The translations under genes and the position numbers were made by a program. A stretch of 64,000 bases of DNA from JAGVSR01 sp964458265 (lineage in GTDB: Bacteria > Pseudomonadota > Alphaproteobacteria > Rhizobiales > Hyphomicrobiaceae): positions 248,001 through 312,000 of the forward strand of contig CAYWIF010000001.1 in assembly GCA_964458265.1 (NCBI GenBank). The letters run 5' to 3'. The stretch's first letter is position 1; every line of letters begins with the position of its first letter. Below the pieces are notes generated by a model. It ran no database searches. It saw only the letters and a program-made list of their open reading frames with translations, and had not been told where the DNA came from. Positions 1 through 8,754 of this stretch are shown here, piece after piece.

Positions 1-463
1 GACTCTCATTTTGAAGCAGGGCGCAAAAGTCATTCTGCTGCGGAACGATCCGGACCGGCGTTGGGTGAATGGCACCGTCGCGCGCATTTCGCGGCTGACC
101 GACAAGCAGGTCTGGGTCGATGTGAATGGCAAGGAGTTCGAGATAGAGCCCGCGGCGTGGGAGAGCCGCCGCTATGCGTTCGATACGCAGCAAGATAAGG
201 TCGTCGAGACGGTTGCCGGCACATTCCGGCAATTTCCATTGCGGCTCGCCTGGGCGTTGACGATCCACAAGGCGCAGGGACTGACGCTCGACAAAGTGTA
301 TATCGATCTGGGCCGGGGAACCTTTGCGCACGGGCAGGCGTATGTGGCGTTATCACGGTGCCGGTCGCTGGATGGTCTCGCGTTGGCACGGCCGTTGCGG
401 CCGGCGGACATCCTGTTTGATCCGGCCGCCATGGGTTACAGGAACCACTTTCCCGCCCTGTGA
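1..463 (+). CDS. Pif1/RecD-like ATP-dependent helicase, C-terminal fragment
   Basis: This is the 3' end of a gene that runs off the left edge; the reading frame is open from base 2. About 153 residues are visible. The segment LTIHKAQGLT followed about 20 residues later by YVALSRC matches helicase motifs V and VI of superfamily 1B enzymes (Pif1, RecD2, UvrD_C_2 fold), where the final arginine contacts ATP. The Walker A and B motifs would lie upstream, outside the window. The likely role is DNA unwinding in repair or recombination. The exact subfamily cannot be decided from this piece. Confidence 0.8.
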   Translation, partial: TLILKQGAKVILLRNDPDRRWVNGTVARISRLTDKQVWVDVNGKEFEIEPAAWESRRYAFDTQQDKVVETVAGTFRQFPLRLAWALTIHKAQGLTLDKVYIDLGRGTFAHGQAYVALSRCRSLDGLALARPLRPADILFDPAAMGYRNHFPAL

Positions 464-743
464 CACTGTCGCAAGAGGCCGACCAGAAAGGTTTGATTCT
501 GATCAATTGTTTTGCGATGCAAGGTCGCTTTTAATGTCGCAGTTTCAAAGACATATATGATTTCTTAGATAGCCTCGTCAGTTTTGATGTTGCAATGCAC
601 AAAAACTCTGCTATATAAACTAGCACGGACGGGTTCTACCGGTCCTACCCAATTCCAGCATCACACGACGGCCATGCCGTCCGGCGCTGGCGCAGCATGC
701 CCCCAAAATCCGCATCAATCAGCTCTCTATGAGGTCATCCGTC
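464..743. promoter_or_regulatory. Phasin promoter region with two TTGC-N3-GCA motifs
   Basis: This non-coding stretch is AT-richer than its surroundings. It carries the perfect palindrome TTGCGATGCAA at 512-522 and a near copy, TTGCAATGCAC, at 590-600. The second copy overlaps a possible -35 box (TTGCAA, 590-595), with TATATA at 612-617 as the -10 box (spacer 16). PhaR-type repressors of phasin genes are known to bind TGC/GCA dyads, so operator function is inferred from position and symmetry. Confidence 0.5.
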
Positions 744-1199
744 ATGAACGATCAATTCACCCGCCAGGCTCAGGACATGTTTGCCGCCGCCAAGGATGCG
801 CGCATTCCGGAGAACATTCAGGCTATCGCCGAAGACGGCGTTGCCAAGACGCGCGAAGCCTTCGACAAGATTCAGACCGTTTCGAAGGACGGTGTGAAGA
901 CGATCGAGAATGTGATGCTGACGGCTCAGGCCGGCGCGCGCACGATCGGCGAGAAGGTTCTGCGCAACGTCGAGATCAACACGGAAGCTGCCTTCGACGC
1001 CGCCGAAGCTATGGCCAAGGCGAAGACTCTTCCGGAAGTTCTCAAGCTTCAGACGTCGTACGTTCAGCAGCAGCTGACGGCTTCGGCCAACCAGACCAAG
1101 GAACTGTTCGAGCTTTCCTCGAAGATTGCCCAGCAGACGTTCGAAACGATGAACGCCGCTGCCGCAAAGACCTTCGAGCAGATGAAGAAGTCGGCCTAA
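744..1199 (+). CDS. Phasin family protein
   Basis: A 151-residue, highly helical protein rich in Ala, Lys and Glu, without a signal peptide or membrane segment. Its pattern (TRQAQDMFAAAKDARIPE at the start, repeated amphipathic helices, TFEQMKKSA at the end) fits the phasin_2 family, which coats polyhydroxyalkanoate granules and controls their size and number. The ATG at 744 is preferred because GAGG lies nine bases upstream; an in-frame ATG at 729 would add five residues. A strong terminator follows, so the gene is probably monocistronic. Paired TTGC-N3-GCA motifs upstream suggest PHA-responsive repression. Confidence 0.88.
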   Translation: MNDQFTRQAQDMFAAAKDARIPENIQAIAEDGVAKTREAFDKIQTVSKDGVKTIENVMLTAQAGARTIGEKVLRNVEINTEAAFDAAEAMAKAKTLPEVLKLQTSYVQQQLTASANQTKELFELSSKIAQQTFETMNAAAAKTFEQMKKSA

Positions 1200-1225
1200 C
1201 CGCGCCGCAAATTTCGATGCGATCG

Positions 1226-1254
1226 AGCCTGGGACAATCGTCCCGGGCTTTTTC
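1226..1254 (+). terminator. Rho-independent terminator of the phasin gene
   Basis: A 10-bp stem (1226-1235 with 1240-1249, one G-T pair, loop AATC) is followed by a T-rich run. It lies 27 bases after the phasin stop codon. Confidence 0.85.
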
Positions 1255-1364
1255 TTTGGTGAAATGCCTTGTGCGGCGTGCGCACAGCATTAATCCGCCA
1301 CCTTGGCATGGAATTCGCTACATTCGGTCCGGGGAGCCCTGGCGATGGCGCGGAGTCGTTCACA

Positions 1365-1874
1365 ATGTTGAGCTGGCGGACAGACGTATCGGTGCGGCCG
1401 GCCAAGATCGCAGATGCAGGCGGGCTGGCTCAGCTTTTTGCCGAAACATGGCGGGGAGCCTATGCCGGCCTGGTGCCTTACGAGCAACTCGAGGGCATCA
1501 TTCGCCGCCGCAACAAGGCATGGTGGACTGCGGCGATCCGGGACGGCGATGGTCCGCTGATCGCCGTGCAAAAGGGTGAGGTCGCCGGATACGTCACATT
1601 TGGCGCAGCGCGCGGACGCGGGCGTCATCAGGGCGAGATTTACGAGCTTTACGTCGCACCCGCCTATCAGGGCCTGGGCTTCGGCGAACATCTGTTCGAG
1701 GCCAGCCGGGCGTTGCTGGATGCGCGCGGCTTGAACGGTCTTGTCGTGTGGACCTTGGCCGACAACGACTCGGCGCGGGACTTCTACTGGCGCCGCGGTG
1801 GCCGACCCTTCAAAACCGTCAAAGAGCCCTTCGGGCAGGCGCATTTGAAGAAGGTTGGGTTCGGCTGGGCGTAG
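1365..1874 (+). CDS. GNAT family N-acetyltransferase
   Basis: A 169-residue protein with the GNAT fold. Acetyl-CoA motif A is visible as ELYVAPAYQGLGFGEHL around residues 96-110 (Q/R-x-x-G-x-G/A pattern), followed by a helix and a motif-B-like WTLADNDSARDFYWRRGG segment. The substrate is unknown; the family includes acetyltransferases of protein N-termini, antibiotics and small amines. The ATG at 1365 is chosen because the similarity starts just after it and GGAG lies about ten bases upstream. The frame stays open to an alternative start at 1269. It appears to be transcribed alone. Confidence 0.85.
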   Translation: MLSWRTDVSVRPAKIADAGGLAQLFAETWRGAYAGLVPYEQLEGIIRRRNKAWWTAAIRDGDGPLIAVQKGEVAGYVTFGAARGRGRHQGEIYELYVAPAYQGLGFGEHLFEASRALLDARGLNGLVVWTLADNDSARDFYWRRGGRPFKTVKEPFGQAHLKKVGFGWA

Positions 1875-2051
1875 CGTCGCCTTGGTTACCGGCGCGACGG
1901 GCGGCGGCGCTCCGGGGACAGGCGTTGTCCGGCGAGATTTCGACTTTCGGCGGCTATCTTTCAGATAGCGGCCTGGGGCAGAGTACGGTGACCGAACACC
2001 TACCTATCCCGCCCGGCCGAAACACTCACACTTAAGAAACGGGGCTTATCG

Positions 2052-2585
2052 ATGCGCATCGAGGCTATTCCAGTGGGCAAGAACCCGCCGGACGACATCA
2101 ACGTCATCATCGAAGTCCCCGTCGGCGGCGAGCCGATCAAGTACGAAATGGATAAAGCTTCGGGCACGCTTATCGTCGACCGCTTTCTCTATACGCCGAT
2201 GCGGTATCCGGGGAACTACGGCTTCGTTCCGCACACGCTGTCGGCGGACGGCGATCCGATCGATGTGCTGGTCTGCAATACGCGGGCGATCGTGCCGGGT
2301 GCGGTCATCAATTGCCGGCCCATCGGCGTTCTCGTGATGGAGGACGACGGCGGCGGCGACGAGAAAATCGTGGCGGTACCGAGCGACAAGCTCACGCAGC
2401 GCTACAGCAAGGTGAAGAACTATTCGGACCTGCCATCCATTTCGACCGACCAGATCGAGCATTTCTTCGCCCATTACAAGGATTTGGAGCCTGGCAAGTG
2501 GGTCAGAATCGACCACTGGGGCGGCGCCGAGGAAGCCCGGCGGCTGATCTGTGACGCGATAGCCCGGTACAAAGCGACGACGTAA
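2052..2585 (+). CDS. ppa: Inorganic pyrophosphatase (family I)
   Basis: This cytosolic Mg-dependent enzyme hydrolyses pyrophosphate to two phosphates and so pulls biosynthetic reactions forward. The 177-residue length is typical of the bacterial hexameric form. The signature DGDPID places the metal-binding aspartates at residues 66, 68 and 71, and the RYPGNYGFVPHT segment before it is characteristic. The C-terminal KDLEPGKWVRIDHW block is also typical. The ATG at 2052 is preceded by a G-rich ribosome site. dapB follows after a gap of about 90 bases. Confidence 0.97.
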   Translation: MRIEAIPVGKNPPDDINVIIEVPVGGEPIKYEMDKASGTLIVDRFLYTPMRYPGNYGFVPHTLSADGDPIDVLVCNTRAIVPGAVINCRPIGVLVMEDDGGGDEKIVAVPSDKLTQRYSKVKNYSDLPSISTDQIEHFFAHYKDLEPGKWVRIDHWGGAEEARRLICDAIARYKATT

Positions 2586-2678
2586 TCCCCACTGCTCGTG
2601 GAGGACCGTGTTGACGCACTTCCCGCTTGGGGTCGCGGTTGCTATACCCCCGGCCAACCGTCGAAGCGGAGGCCGGAC

Positions 2679-3485
2679 GTGTCGCTGATGAAGATCGCCG
2701 TGATGGGTGCCGCCGGCCGCATGGGCCGTGAGCTCGTCCGCGCGATCGCCGCCGATCCGGGCTGTACCCTATCGGGCGGGACGGAGGCAGCAGGCAGCCC
2801 CGATCTCGGGCGCGATCTCGGCGACCTGGCCGGGCTTGGTGCGAACGGTGTTCCCGTGACGGCCGATGCCTTGGACCTGATCGCGCGCTCGGACGCGATC
2901 ATCGATTTCACTTCGCCTAAAGCGACCGTCGCCTTCGCCGGGCTCGCCGCCAACGCCCGGATCGTCCACGTGATCGGCACGACTGGCTTGGATGCGGCGG
3001 CGGATGCTGGAATCGCGGCGGCGGCGCGCCATGCGACGATCATCAAGTCCGGCAATATGAGCCTCGGGGTCAATCTGGCGGCCGCGCTCACGGAGCGGGT
3101 GGCGTCCCGCCTGGACGCCGACTGGGACATCGAAATCGTCGAGATGCATCACAAGCACAAGGTCGATGCGCCGTCCGGCACCGCGCTGATGCTCGGCAAA
3201 GCGGCGGCCAAGGGGCGCGGCGTCGATCTCACGACGGCGTCAGTAAGGGTTCGCGACGGGCATACAGGTCCGCGCAGGCGCGGCGACATCGGCTTTGCCA
3301 CGCTGCGCGGCGGCAGTGTCGTGGGCGACCACACCGTTATTTTTGCCGGCGAGGGCGAAGAGGTGTCGATCCGTCACCACGCCGCCGATCGCAGTATTTT
3401 CGCGCGGGGCGCGGTTAAGGCCGCGCTTTGGGGCCGCGGCAAGGATCCGGGTCTCTATTCCATGTTCGACGTCCTCGGCCTGTGA
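2679..3485 (+). CDS. dapB: 4-hydroxy-tetrahydrodipicolinate reductase
   Basis: Reduces hydroxy-tetrahydrodipicolinate in the diaminopimelate/lysine pathway in the cytoplasm. The Rossmann motif GAAGRMG is at residues 10-16. The family signature EMHHKHKVDAPSGTA (residues 156-169) holds the catalytic His-His and Lys. The GTG at 2679 is chosen because GGAGG (2668-2672) lies six bases upstream; the ATG at 2688 is the alternative. The stop codon overlaps a possible GTG start for gpmA. Other genes of this pathway in the window (asd, dapF, a DapC-like gene) are scattered, not clustered. Confidence 0.96.
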   Translation: MSLMKIAVMGAAGRMGRELVRAIAADPGCTLSGGTEAAGSPDLGRDLGDLAGLGANGVPVTADALDLIARSDAIIDFTSPKATVAFAGLAANARIVHVIGTTGLDAAADAGIAAAARHATIIKSGNMSLGVNLAAALTERVASRLDADWDIEIVEMHHKHKVDAPSGTALMLGKAAAKGRGVDLTTASVRVRDGHTGPRRRGDIGFATLRGGSVVGDHTVIFAGEGEEVSIRHHAADRSIFARGAVKAALWGRGKDPGLYSMFDVLGL

Positions 3486-3502
3486 GTGCGGCGCGCGCGA
3501 CG

Positions 3503-4186
3503 ATGCAGAAACACCAACCCGATCTTAAGTCTCTAACGCTTACGCGCACGCTCGTGCTGGTCCGGCACGGCCAGAGCGAATGGAACCGGCTCAATCTGTT
3601 CACGGGCTGGCGCGATCCGGATCTGACCGAGAAGGGCGTTATCGAAGCTCGATGGGCGGGGCGCGTGATGCGCGACCATGGACTCAAATTCGACCTGGCG
3701 TTCACGAGCAAGCTTCGCCGGGCGCAGAACACGCTCGACATCATTCTCGACGTGATGGGGCAGGCAGGGGTACCGATCACGCGCGACGAGGCTCTGAACG
3801 AGCGCGATTACGGGCAACTGTCCGGCCTTAACAAGGACGAGGCCAAGCAACGCTTCGGCGAGGAACAGGTGGCTCGCTGGCGGCGCAGCTTCGACGTACC
3901 ACCGCCCGGCGGGGAAAGCCTGAAGGACACGGCCGCGCGCGTGTTGCCTTACTATGATGAGCATATCTGGCCGACGGTTCAAGCTGGCAAGACCGTGATC
4001 GTCGCGGCCCACGGGAACTCATTGCGCGCCCTGATCATGCAGCTTGAAGGGTTGACGGGCGACGAGATTATTGCCCGCGAACTCGCGACGGCGGCGCCGA
4101 TCGTGTACCAACTCGATGCGGCCGGCGCCGTGCTCGACCGCGCCGATCTCGTCACAGCGCAAGGGGGTGACGATGGTATGGGATGA
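3503..4186 (+). CDS. gpmA: 2,3-bisphosphoglycerate-dependent phosphoglycerate mutase
   Basis: Interconverts 3- and 2-phosphoglycerate in glycolysis and gluconeogenesis through a phosphohistidine. RHGQSEWN with the catalytic His at residue 22 is followed by NLFTGW and LTEKG, all diagnostic of the cofactor-dependent enzyme. The second active-site histidine is in AHGNSLRAL. The ATG at 3503 has no clear ribosome site. A GTG at 3482 overlaps the dapB stop (GTGA) and would add seven residues, so translational coupling is possible. The 3' end overlaps the next gene by 14 bases. Confidence 0.95.
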   Translation: MQKHQPDLKSLTLTRTLVLVRHGQSEWNRLNLFTGWRDPDLTEKGVIEARWAGRVMRDHGLKFDLAFTSKLRRAQNTLDIILDVMGQAGVPITRDEALNERDYGQLSGLNKDEAKQRFGEEQVARWRRSFDVPPPGGESLKDTAARVLPYYDEHIWPTVQAGKTVIVAAHGNSLRALIMQLEGLTGDEIIARELATAAPIVYQLDAAGAVLDRADLVTAQGGDDGMG

Positions 4187-4784
4187 GCTTGCCAAGGATG
4201 CGGAAGGCGAAAACGCTCGCGATCGCGACCGCTGGGTCGGCGTCTATATCGGTGTGCTCGCGGTACTCCTGGCCATCTGTTCCATGGGTGGCGGCAACGC
4301 TTCCAAAGACGCGACTTTGAAGAATATCGAGGCGGCAAATACGTGGGCGTTTTTCCAAGCCAAGAACATGCGCCGGCATGTGCTGCGCGTGGAAGCCGAT
4401 GACCTGTCGCTCAGGCTCAAGGCCGAACCCGATCTGACCGCCGAAGGGCGTTCCGCCATCGAGGCGAAGATCGCCGAATACAAAAAGCAGGACGACATCT
4501 TGACCACGGGCGATCCTGCGAAGCCAGTGGAGGCGCGCGAGGGCCTCGACCAGCTGTTCGAAAAAGGCAAACGGCTCGAGGTCGAGCGAGATATCGCGAT
4601 GCGCAAAGATCCGTACTTCGATTACGGCGAGGCGCTGCTTCAGATTGCGATCGTACTGGCGTCGATCTCGATCATCACGAAGGGTACATTTCTGCTGGCG
4701 ATCAGCGGCTTTCTCGGCGTTGGTGGACTGCTGCTCACTCTCAACGGTTTTACGCTCGCGGCGAGCCTGCCGGGCCTTGGATAG
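4173..4784 (+). CDS. DUF4337 family membrane protein
   Basis: A 203-residue protein with one transmembrane segment near residues 21-38, a charged coiled-coil-like middle (about residues 45-150), and two hydrophobic segments near the C-terminus. This layout fits the DUF4337 family, whose function is unknown. The ATG at 4173 has a GGGGG ribosome site just upstream and overlaps the end of gpmA, so it is probably the last gene of a dapB-gpmA-DUF4337 operon. No catalytic motif is visible. Confidence 0.75.
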   Translation: MVWDELAKDAEGENARDRDRWVGVYIGVLAVLLAICSMGGGNASKDATLKNIEAANTWAFFQAKNMRRHVLRVEADDLSLRLKAEPDLTAEGRSAIEAKIAEYKKQDDILTTGDPAKPVEAREGLDQLFEKGKRLEVERDIAMRKDPYFDYGEALLQIAIVLASISIITKGTFLLAISGFLGVGGLLLTLNGFTLAASLPGLG

Positions 4785-4787
4785 CGT

Positions 4788-5792
4788 TCACGGCGCGAGG
4801 TCGAAGCTGCGGCTCGTCTCAGCGACGGCCGATCCGTTGCGCATAAGGCGGACAGTGCCGCTGTAGCGGCCGGAAGGCCAGCGGCTCTCTTTCAGGCGTT
4901 TGCCCGCATAGGCGATCCAGGTTGCTTTGTTCCGGTCGAGCGGCTGCGAAGCGGACTTCGCGGCGAATCCGCCCGGTCCTTCAACATCGAGCGCAATCAC
5001 GTCGCCTGCCTTGAGGTTTATGAGTCGCGCGAAAAAGATGAACTGCGCACTCGTGGCAGCCGGGTCCGTGGCACCGCCGTCGATTTCCGACTGCCTCAGG
5101 TCCGGCAGTGATCCGGAGAATCCGGCTGCAATGATTTCTCCATTGAGGTAGCGGTAGTTTGCCCGGAAGGCGGCGTCCCATAATCCTGCCGCCGACACCG
5201 GATCGGCATGGCACAGCCCTGCGCTGCCCTGGCCCGAGAACGGATCGATTGGCGCGCCATCCTTGCGAACGGTCACATGCAAATGCGCGAATTCCGCCAA
5301 TCCGGAATAGCCGATGGCGCCGACTACAGCACCCTTTTCGACCCGATCACCGACCGCAATCTTCAGACTGCCGGACCGCAAGTGGCAGTACTGGGTCTCC
5401 CAGCCCGCACCGTGGTCGATCACGAGGCCGTTGCCGCATTCGCGATTGGCGACGAGACTGCGGGACTGCGGATCCGCCAGCCGATCCGGCATACCATCGC
5501 GCACGGCTTTCACGGTACCCGCTGCGGAGGCTTTGACGTCGACTCCGGCTGCGGCTTCGCGGGTCGAGAGGAGCCGGAAGTCCGTGCCGTCGTGGCCGTT
5601 GTATGACGCCCCACCACACGCGAAGTCCTGGACGGCAGGGCTGGGGTCGATGTCGACGTAACTCTGGATGAAGCAGGACCGTCCCAGGTCGCAGGCGACG
5701 GGCATTCCCAGTTGCGGCGGTTCGGCCATCGCAGCCGCCGGCGACACACACCCGCAGATCACAATGAGCCAGTTCAGCGAACGACGGGGCAT
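4788..5792 (-). CDS. M23 family metallopeptidase (LytM-like endopeptidase)
   Basis: A secreted zinc peptidase, probably cleaving peptidoglycan cross-bridges or cross-links. The first 24 residues form a signal peptide (MPRRSL, hydrophobic core, AMAEPP). The zinc ligands fit H67-x3-D71 (NGHDGTD) and H170-x-H172 (FAHLHV), with H137 in YCHL as the likely general base, so it looks catalytically competent. About 150 residues follow the peptidase domain without a recognised fold. The ATG at 5792 starts the signal peptide; the frame remains open upstream. It converges on the DUF4337 gene with only three bases between the stops. Confidence 0.88.
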   Translation of the reverse strand: MPRRSLNWLIVICGCVSPAAAMAEPPQLGMPVACDLGRSCFIQSYVDIDPSPAVQDFACGGASYNGHDGTDFRLLSTREAAAGVDVKASAAGTVKAVRDGMPDRLADPQSRSLVANRECGNGLVIDHGAGWETQYCHLRSGSLKIAVGDRVEKGAVVGAIGYSGLAEFAHLHVTVRKDGAPIDPFSGQGSAGLCHADPVSAAGLWDAAFRANYRYLNGEIIAAGFSGSLPDLRQSEIDGGATDPAATSAQFIFFARLINLKAGDVIALDVEGPGGFAAKSASQPLDRNKATWIAYAGKRLKESRWPSGRYSGTVRLMRNGSAVAETSRSFDLAP

Positions 5793-5932
5793 CACTTTTC
5801 TCGCCTTTGACTGCGACGACCGGGCCAACGGGCCCACTTGCGAGCATCCAACCGGAAGGATAGCAGTACCGGTCAATACCCCCTCCCGGCGACAGCCACT
5901 TTACCAGCGCGACAGACAGGTTGACCCATCCC

Positions 5933-7048
5933 ATGGCGACGAAGAAGCTCCTCCTCCTCCCCGGCGACGGCATTGGCGTCGAAACCATGGCCGAGGTCGA
6001 GAGGCTGATTGCGTTTTTCAACACGCGCTCGAAGGGCGTGGTCTTCGAAACAGACAGCGATCTGGTCGGCGGCGCGGCCTACGATGCGCACGGCGTGGCA
6101 GTGACAGACGATTGCGTGGCCAAGGCAAAGGCGGCGGATGCGGTCATCTTTGGCGCTGTCGGTGGGCCGAAGTGGGCGGGCGTCCCTTATGCCGCGCGTC
6201 CCGAAGCGGGGCTGCTGCGGTTGCGCAAGGACCTGGGCCTGTTCGCCAACTTGCGGCCCGCCATCTGCTATCCGGCGCTGGCGGATGCGTCGTCCTTGAA
6301 GCGCGAGCTTGTCGAGGGCCTCGACATCATGATCGTGCGGGAACTCACAGGCGGCGTCTATTTCGGCGAGCCCAAGGAAATCGTGACACTGGAGAACGGC
6401 GAGAAGCGCGCGGTCGACACGCAACTTTATACGACGCACGAAATCGAGCGTATCGCCAAGGTCGCCTTCGACCTGGCGCGCAAGCGCGGCAACACCGTCC
6501 ATTCAGCCGAAAAGCACAACGTGATGCGGACGGGCGTTCTGTGGAAAGAAGTCGTGACGGCCGTTCATAAGTCCTATGCACCGGACGTCAAACTGGAGCA
6601 CATCCTGGCCGACAACTGTGCGATGCAGCTTGTCCGTAACCCGAAGCAGTTCGACGTGATCGTGACGGACAACCTATTCGGCGATGTGCTCTCGGACGAG
6701 GCCGCAATGTGCACGGGGTCGCTCGGCATGCTGCCGTCCGCGTCACTCGGCGCGCCGGATGCCAAGACCGGCAAGCGGATGTCGCTTTATGAACCCGTGC
6801 ACGGTTCGGCGCCGGATATCGCCGGCAAGGGACTTGCAAACCCGATTGCCACCATCGCCTCGTTCGGAATGGCGCTCAGGTATTCTCTCGACATGGCGGC
6901 GGAGGCCGACATCGTCGACAACGCGATCGCCGAGGTTCTCGCCAGCGGTCTGCGCACTGGCGACATCATGCAACCTGGGATGACGAAGGTCGGCACCGGC
7001 GAGATGGGCAAAGCCATCGTGGATGCCGTGGCGAAGCTGGTGGCATGA
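5933..7048 (+). CDS. leuB: 3-isopropylmalate dehydrogenase
   Basis: Oxidatively decarboxylates 3-isopropylmalate in leucine synthesis, using NAD and a divalent metal. The 371-residue length is typical. The signature TDNLFGDVLSDEAAM with the following GSLGMLPSASLG is diagnostic, and the N-terminal LLLPGDGIGVE is the usual start of the fold. The ATG at 5933 is preferred over an in-frame TTG at 5921. No other leu genes are beside it; a two-component cluster on the opposite strand follows. Confidence 0.96.
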   Translation: MATKKLLLLPGDGIGVETMAEVERLIAFFNTRSKGVVFETDSDLVGGAAYDAHGVAVTDDCVAKAKAADAVIFGAVGGPKWAGVPYAARPEAGLLRLRKDLGLFANLRPAICYPALADASSLKRELVEGLDIMIVRELTGGVYFGEPKEIVTLENGEKRAVDTQLYTTHEIERIAKVAFDLARKRGNTVHSAEKHNVMRTGVLWKEVVTAVHKSYAPDVKLEHILADNCAMQLVRNPKQFDVIVTDNLFGDVLSDEAAMCTGSLGMLPSASLGAPDAKTGKRMSLYEPVHGSAPDIAGKGLANPIATIASFGMALRYSLDMAAEADIVDNAIAEVLASGLRTGDIMQPGMTKVGTGEMGKAIVDAVAKLVA

Positions 7049-7088
7049 GCCGCCGTGCGTTAGGATGTTTCCGTTAGAAAACTAAAGC

Positions 7089-7454
7089 CTATTGCATGTT
7101 CTGTTTCAGCAGATTCGAAACCACGGAAATCAGCTCCGATTCATCAAATGGCTTCAGGATACAGGTAACCTCGTCCCACAAGCCTCCGCGATTAGACGCA
7201 TTGTATCCCGAAACAACGACTAACGGAATTTTCCGGCGCAATAGTTCTGTTACAAGTTCTTTTGAACATTGGCCGCGCAAATTTGCATCGACAATGGCCG
7301 CATCACAATCACGGTTAGAAACGAACTCAATCCCCGCTGAAACTGTGGCGACCGTTGCCGCCACTTTCCAGCCTTGTGCCGCTATAATCCGTTCAAGAGC
7401 ATCCATGAGCGCCGGCTCATCTTCGACCAGCAATATCGACGGCGCGTTTGCCAT
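7089..7454 (-). CDS. Single-domain response regulator (receiver only)
   Basis: A 121-residue CheY-like receiver with no output domain. Acidic residues E11 and D12, the phospho-acceptor D56 in AAIVDANLRG, a conserved serine in VVSGYN and K101 in LKPF are all present, so it should be phosphorylatable. Its start overlaps the 3' end of the HWE histidine kinase gene by 38 bases in another frame, which points to co-translation and pairing with that kinase. Such receivers often act as phosphate shuttles or sinks in alphaproteobacterial networks. Confidence 0.88.
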   Translation of the reverse strand: MANAPSILLVEDEPALMDALERIIAAQGWKVAATVATVSAGIEFVSNRDCDAAIVDANLRGQCSKELVTELLRRKIPLVVVSGYNASNRGGLWDEVTCILKPFDESELISVVSNLLKQNMQ

Positions 7455-8463
7455 GTTCCTGCTTACAAATTATCGTCTGCACGGGAGCATATAACGACCA
7501 CTGAACACCGGTCAATTTATACTCCAATTTCACGATCGCATCCAGTGAATGCTCAAGGTATTTCTTCACAACTTTTTGTCCGAAGCCCGTTCGGTTTGGT
7601 TGCCGCACCAAAGGCCCGCCGCTTTCTTCCCAAGACATACGCAAATGACTTTCAGTAATGCTCCAAGACAATCGAACAATTCCGACTGAATTGGAGAGTG
7701 CGCCATATTTTATGGCATTGGTTGCCAGTTCGTACATCGCCATCGAGATTGACTGAGCGGCGGCGACCTGAAGCGATATATCCGGACCATCCAGAACGAC
7801 GCGCTTGCGGCCGGCTCTGATCAAGTAGCCAATCTGCCCATCGATGACCTCGCGAAGTGAAACACCGGCCCAGCCGGATTTCTCGACAAGATCGTGACTG
7901 CGCGCCAGGCCGCGCATACGTTCCTTGAAGTTCTCTTTGAAATTGCCTGTCGCGCCAGCGTCCCAAGAGTTCTCGGCGATGGCCAGAACGACAGCCAGAA
8001 GATTCTTGCAGCGGTGGGCCACTTCCTCCGAGAGTACGGCGATCTGTGTTGCGTCGCGCATACGCTCTGCCATGCGCTGCTCGGTTGCCAACTGTTCCCG
8101 GATCTGCCGGCGTTGTAGTGCTTCGACAAGCAGAACCAGGATGGCCGATACGGCGAGAAAGCCGATGAGGTCGAGGAAGATGACTTGGAGATCAACGAGG
8201 AAGGAGGTCCAGAAGAGAACCGTACCCACCGACGCGAGGGCGCCCACGACGCCGCCTAGAATCGATGACAGGAGAACGGCAGGGAAGAAAAAATAGAAGT
8301 CGACCATCATGAGATAAGTGACAAAGACTGGAAGTGCGACGGCAAACACGACTGTCGTCAATCCGACTGCCAGGGCAGCCCGCAGACTCCAGTGATGAGA
8401 CCGAGATGGGAAAGCCAGGCGATCCGTCATTTCGACGGCGCGGTTCAGAATTCTCTTTGGCAC
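7417..8463 (-). CDS. HWE-family histidine kinase, membrane bound
   Basis: About 348 residues. Hydrophobic segments near residues 28-52, 58-90 and 95-115 form an integral-membrane sensor. An H-box VAHRCKNLL follows with phospho-accepting H150. The N-box reads YELATNAIKYGALS, and WEESGGP (about 278-284) is the tryptophan-glutamate motif typical of HWE/HisKA_2 kinases. There is no PAS domain, so the signal is probably sensed in the membrane. The GTG at 8463 is chosen for the AAAGAG upstream; ATGs at 8520 and 8430 are alternatives. It is the third gene of a four-gene signalling operon. Confidence 0.86.
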   Translation of the reverse strand: MPKRILNRAVEMTDRLAFPSRSHHWSLRAALAVGLTTVVFAVALPVFVTYLMMVDFYFFFPAVLLSSILGGVVGALASVGTVLFWTSFLVDLQVIFLDLIGFLAVSAILVLLVEALQRRQIREQLATEQRMAERMRDATQIAVLSEEVAHRCKNLLAVVLAIAENSWDAGATGNFKENFKERMRGLARSHDLVEKSGWAGVSLREVIDGQIGYLIRAGRKRVVLDGPDISLQVAAAQSISMAMYELATNAIKYGALSNSVGIVRLSWSITESHLRMSWEESGGPLVRQPNRTGFGQKVVKKYLEHSLDAIVKLEYKLTGVQWSLYAPVQTIICKQEHGKRAVDIAGRR

Positions 8464-8500
8464 GCTATGCTCTTTTTCGAATAGTGGCGCGCGACGGGTG

Positions 8501-8749
8501 TCAAACGTCCGGCGTCGCATTCGCGCCGACCTTGCTGATCAGCCCGGCGGCGCATCTCAGGTGCGTGACGATCTTATCAGCCGAGACCTGGAGGTCTGTT
8601 CCGACCGCCATTCGCCGAATGTGGCACGCCTCAAGTAGCGCAACGCCGAGCAGGTTGCGCAATTGATGCAGTTCATGTGCGTAACGATCGGCTTGCAAAG
8701 CCTCAACACTGCCGCCACACTCGTCGCTTGGTGGCCCCTCGCCCGTCAT
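8501..8749 (-). CDS. Small unknown protein in a two-component operon
   Basis: An 82-residue protein encoded between a FixJ-type regulator and an HWE kinase; the frame also opens at a TTG (8758) that overlaps the regulator stop codon. It has no signal peptide or membrane segment and looks helical. The segment AHELHQLRNLLGVALLEA has two histidines and an Arg-Asn-Leu pattern that resembles a kinase dimerisation/phosphotransfer helix, but no ATP-binding domain is present. I do not recognise a family. Its position suggests an accessory or phosphotransfer role, which is inference only. Confidence 0.6.
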   Translation of the reverse strand: MTGEGPPSDECGGSVEALQADRYAHELHQLRNLLGVALLEACHIRRMAVGTDLQVSADKIVTHLRCAAGLISKVGANATPDV

Positions 8750-8754
8750 CGGCC

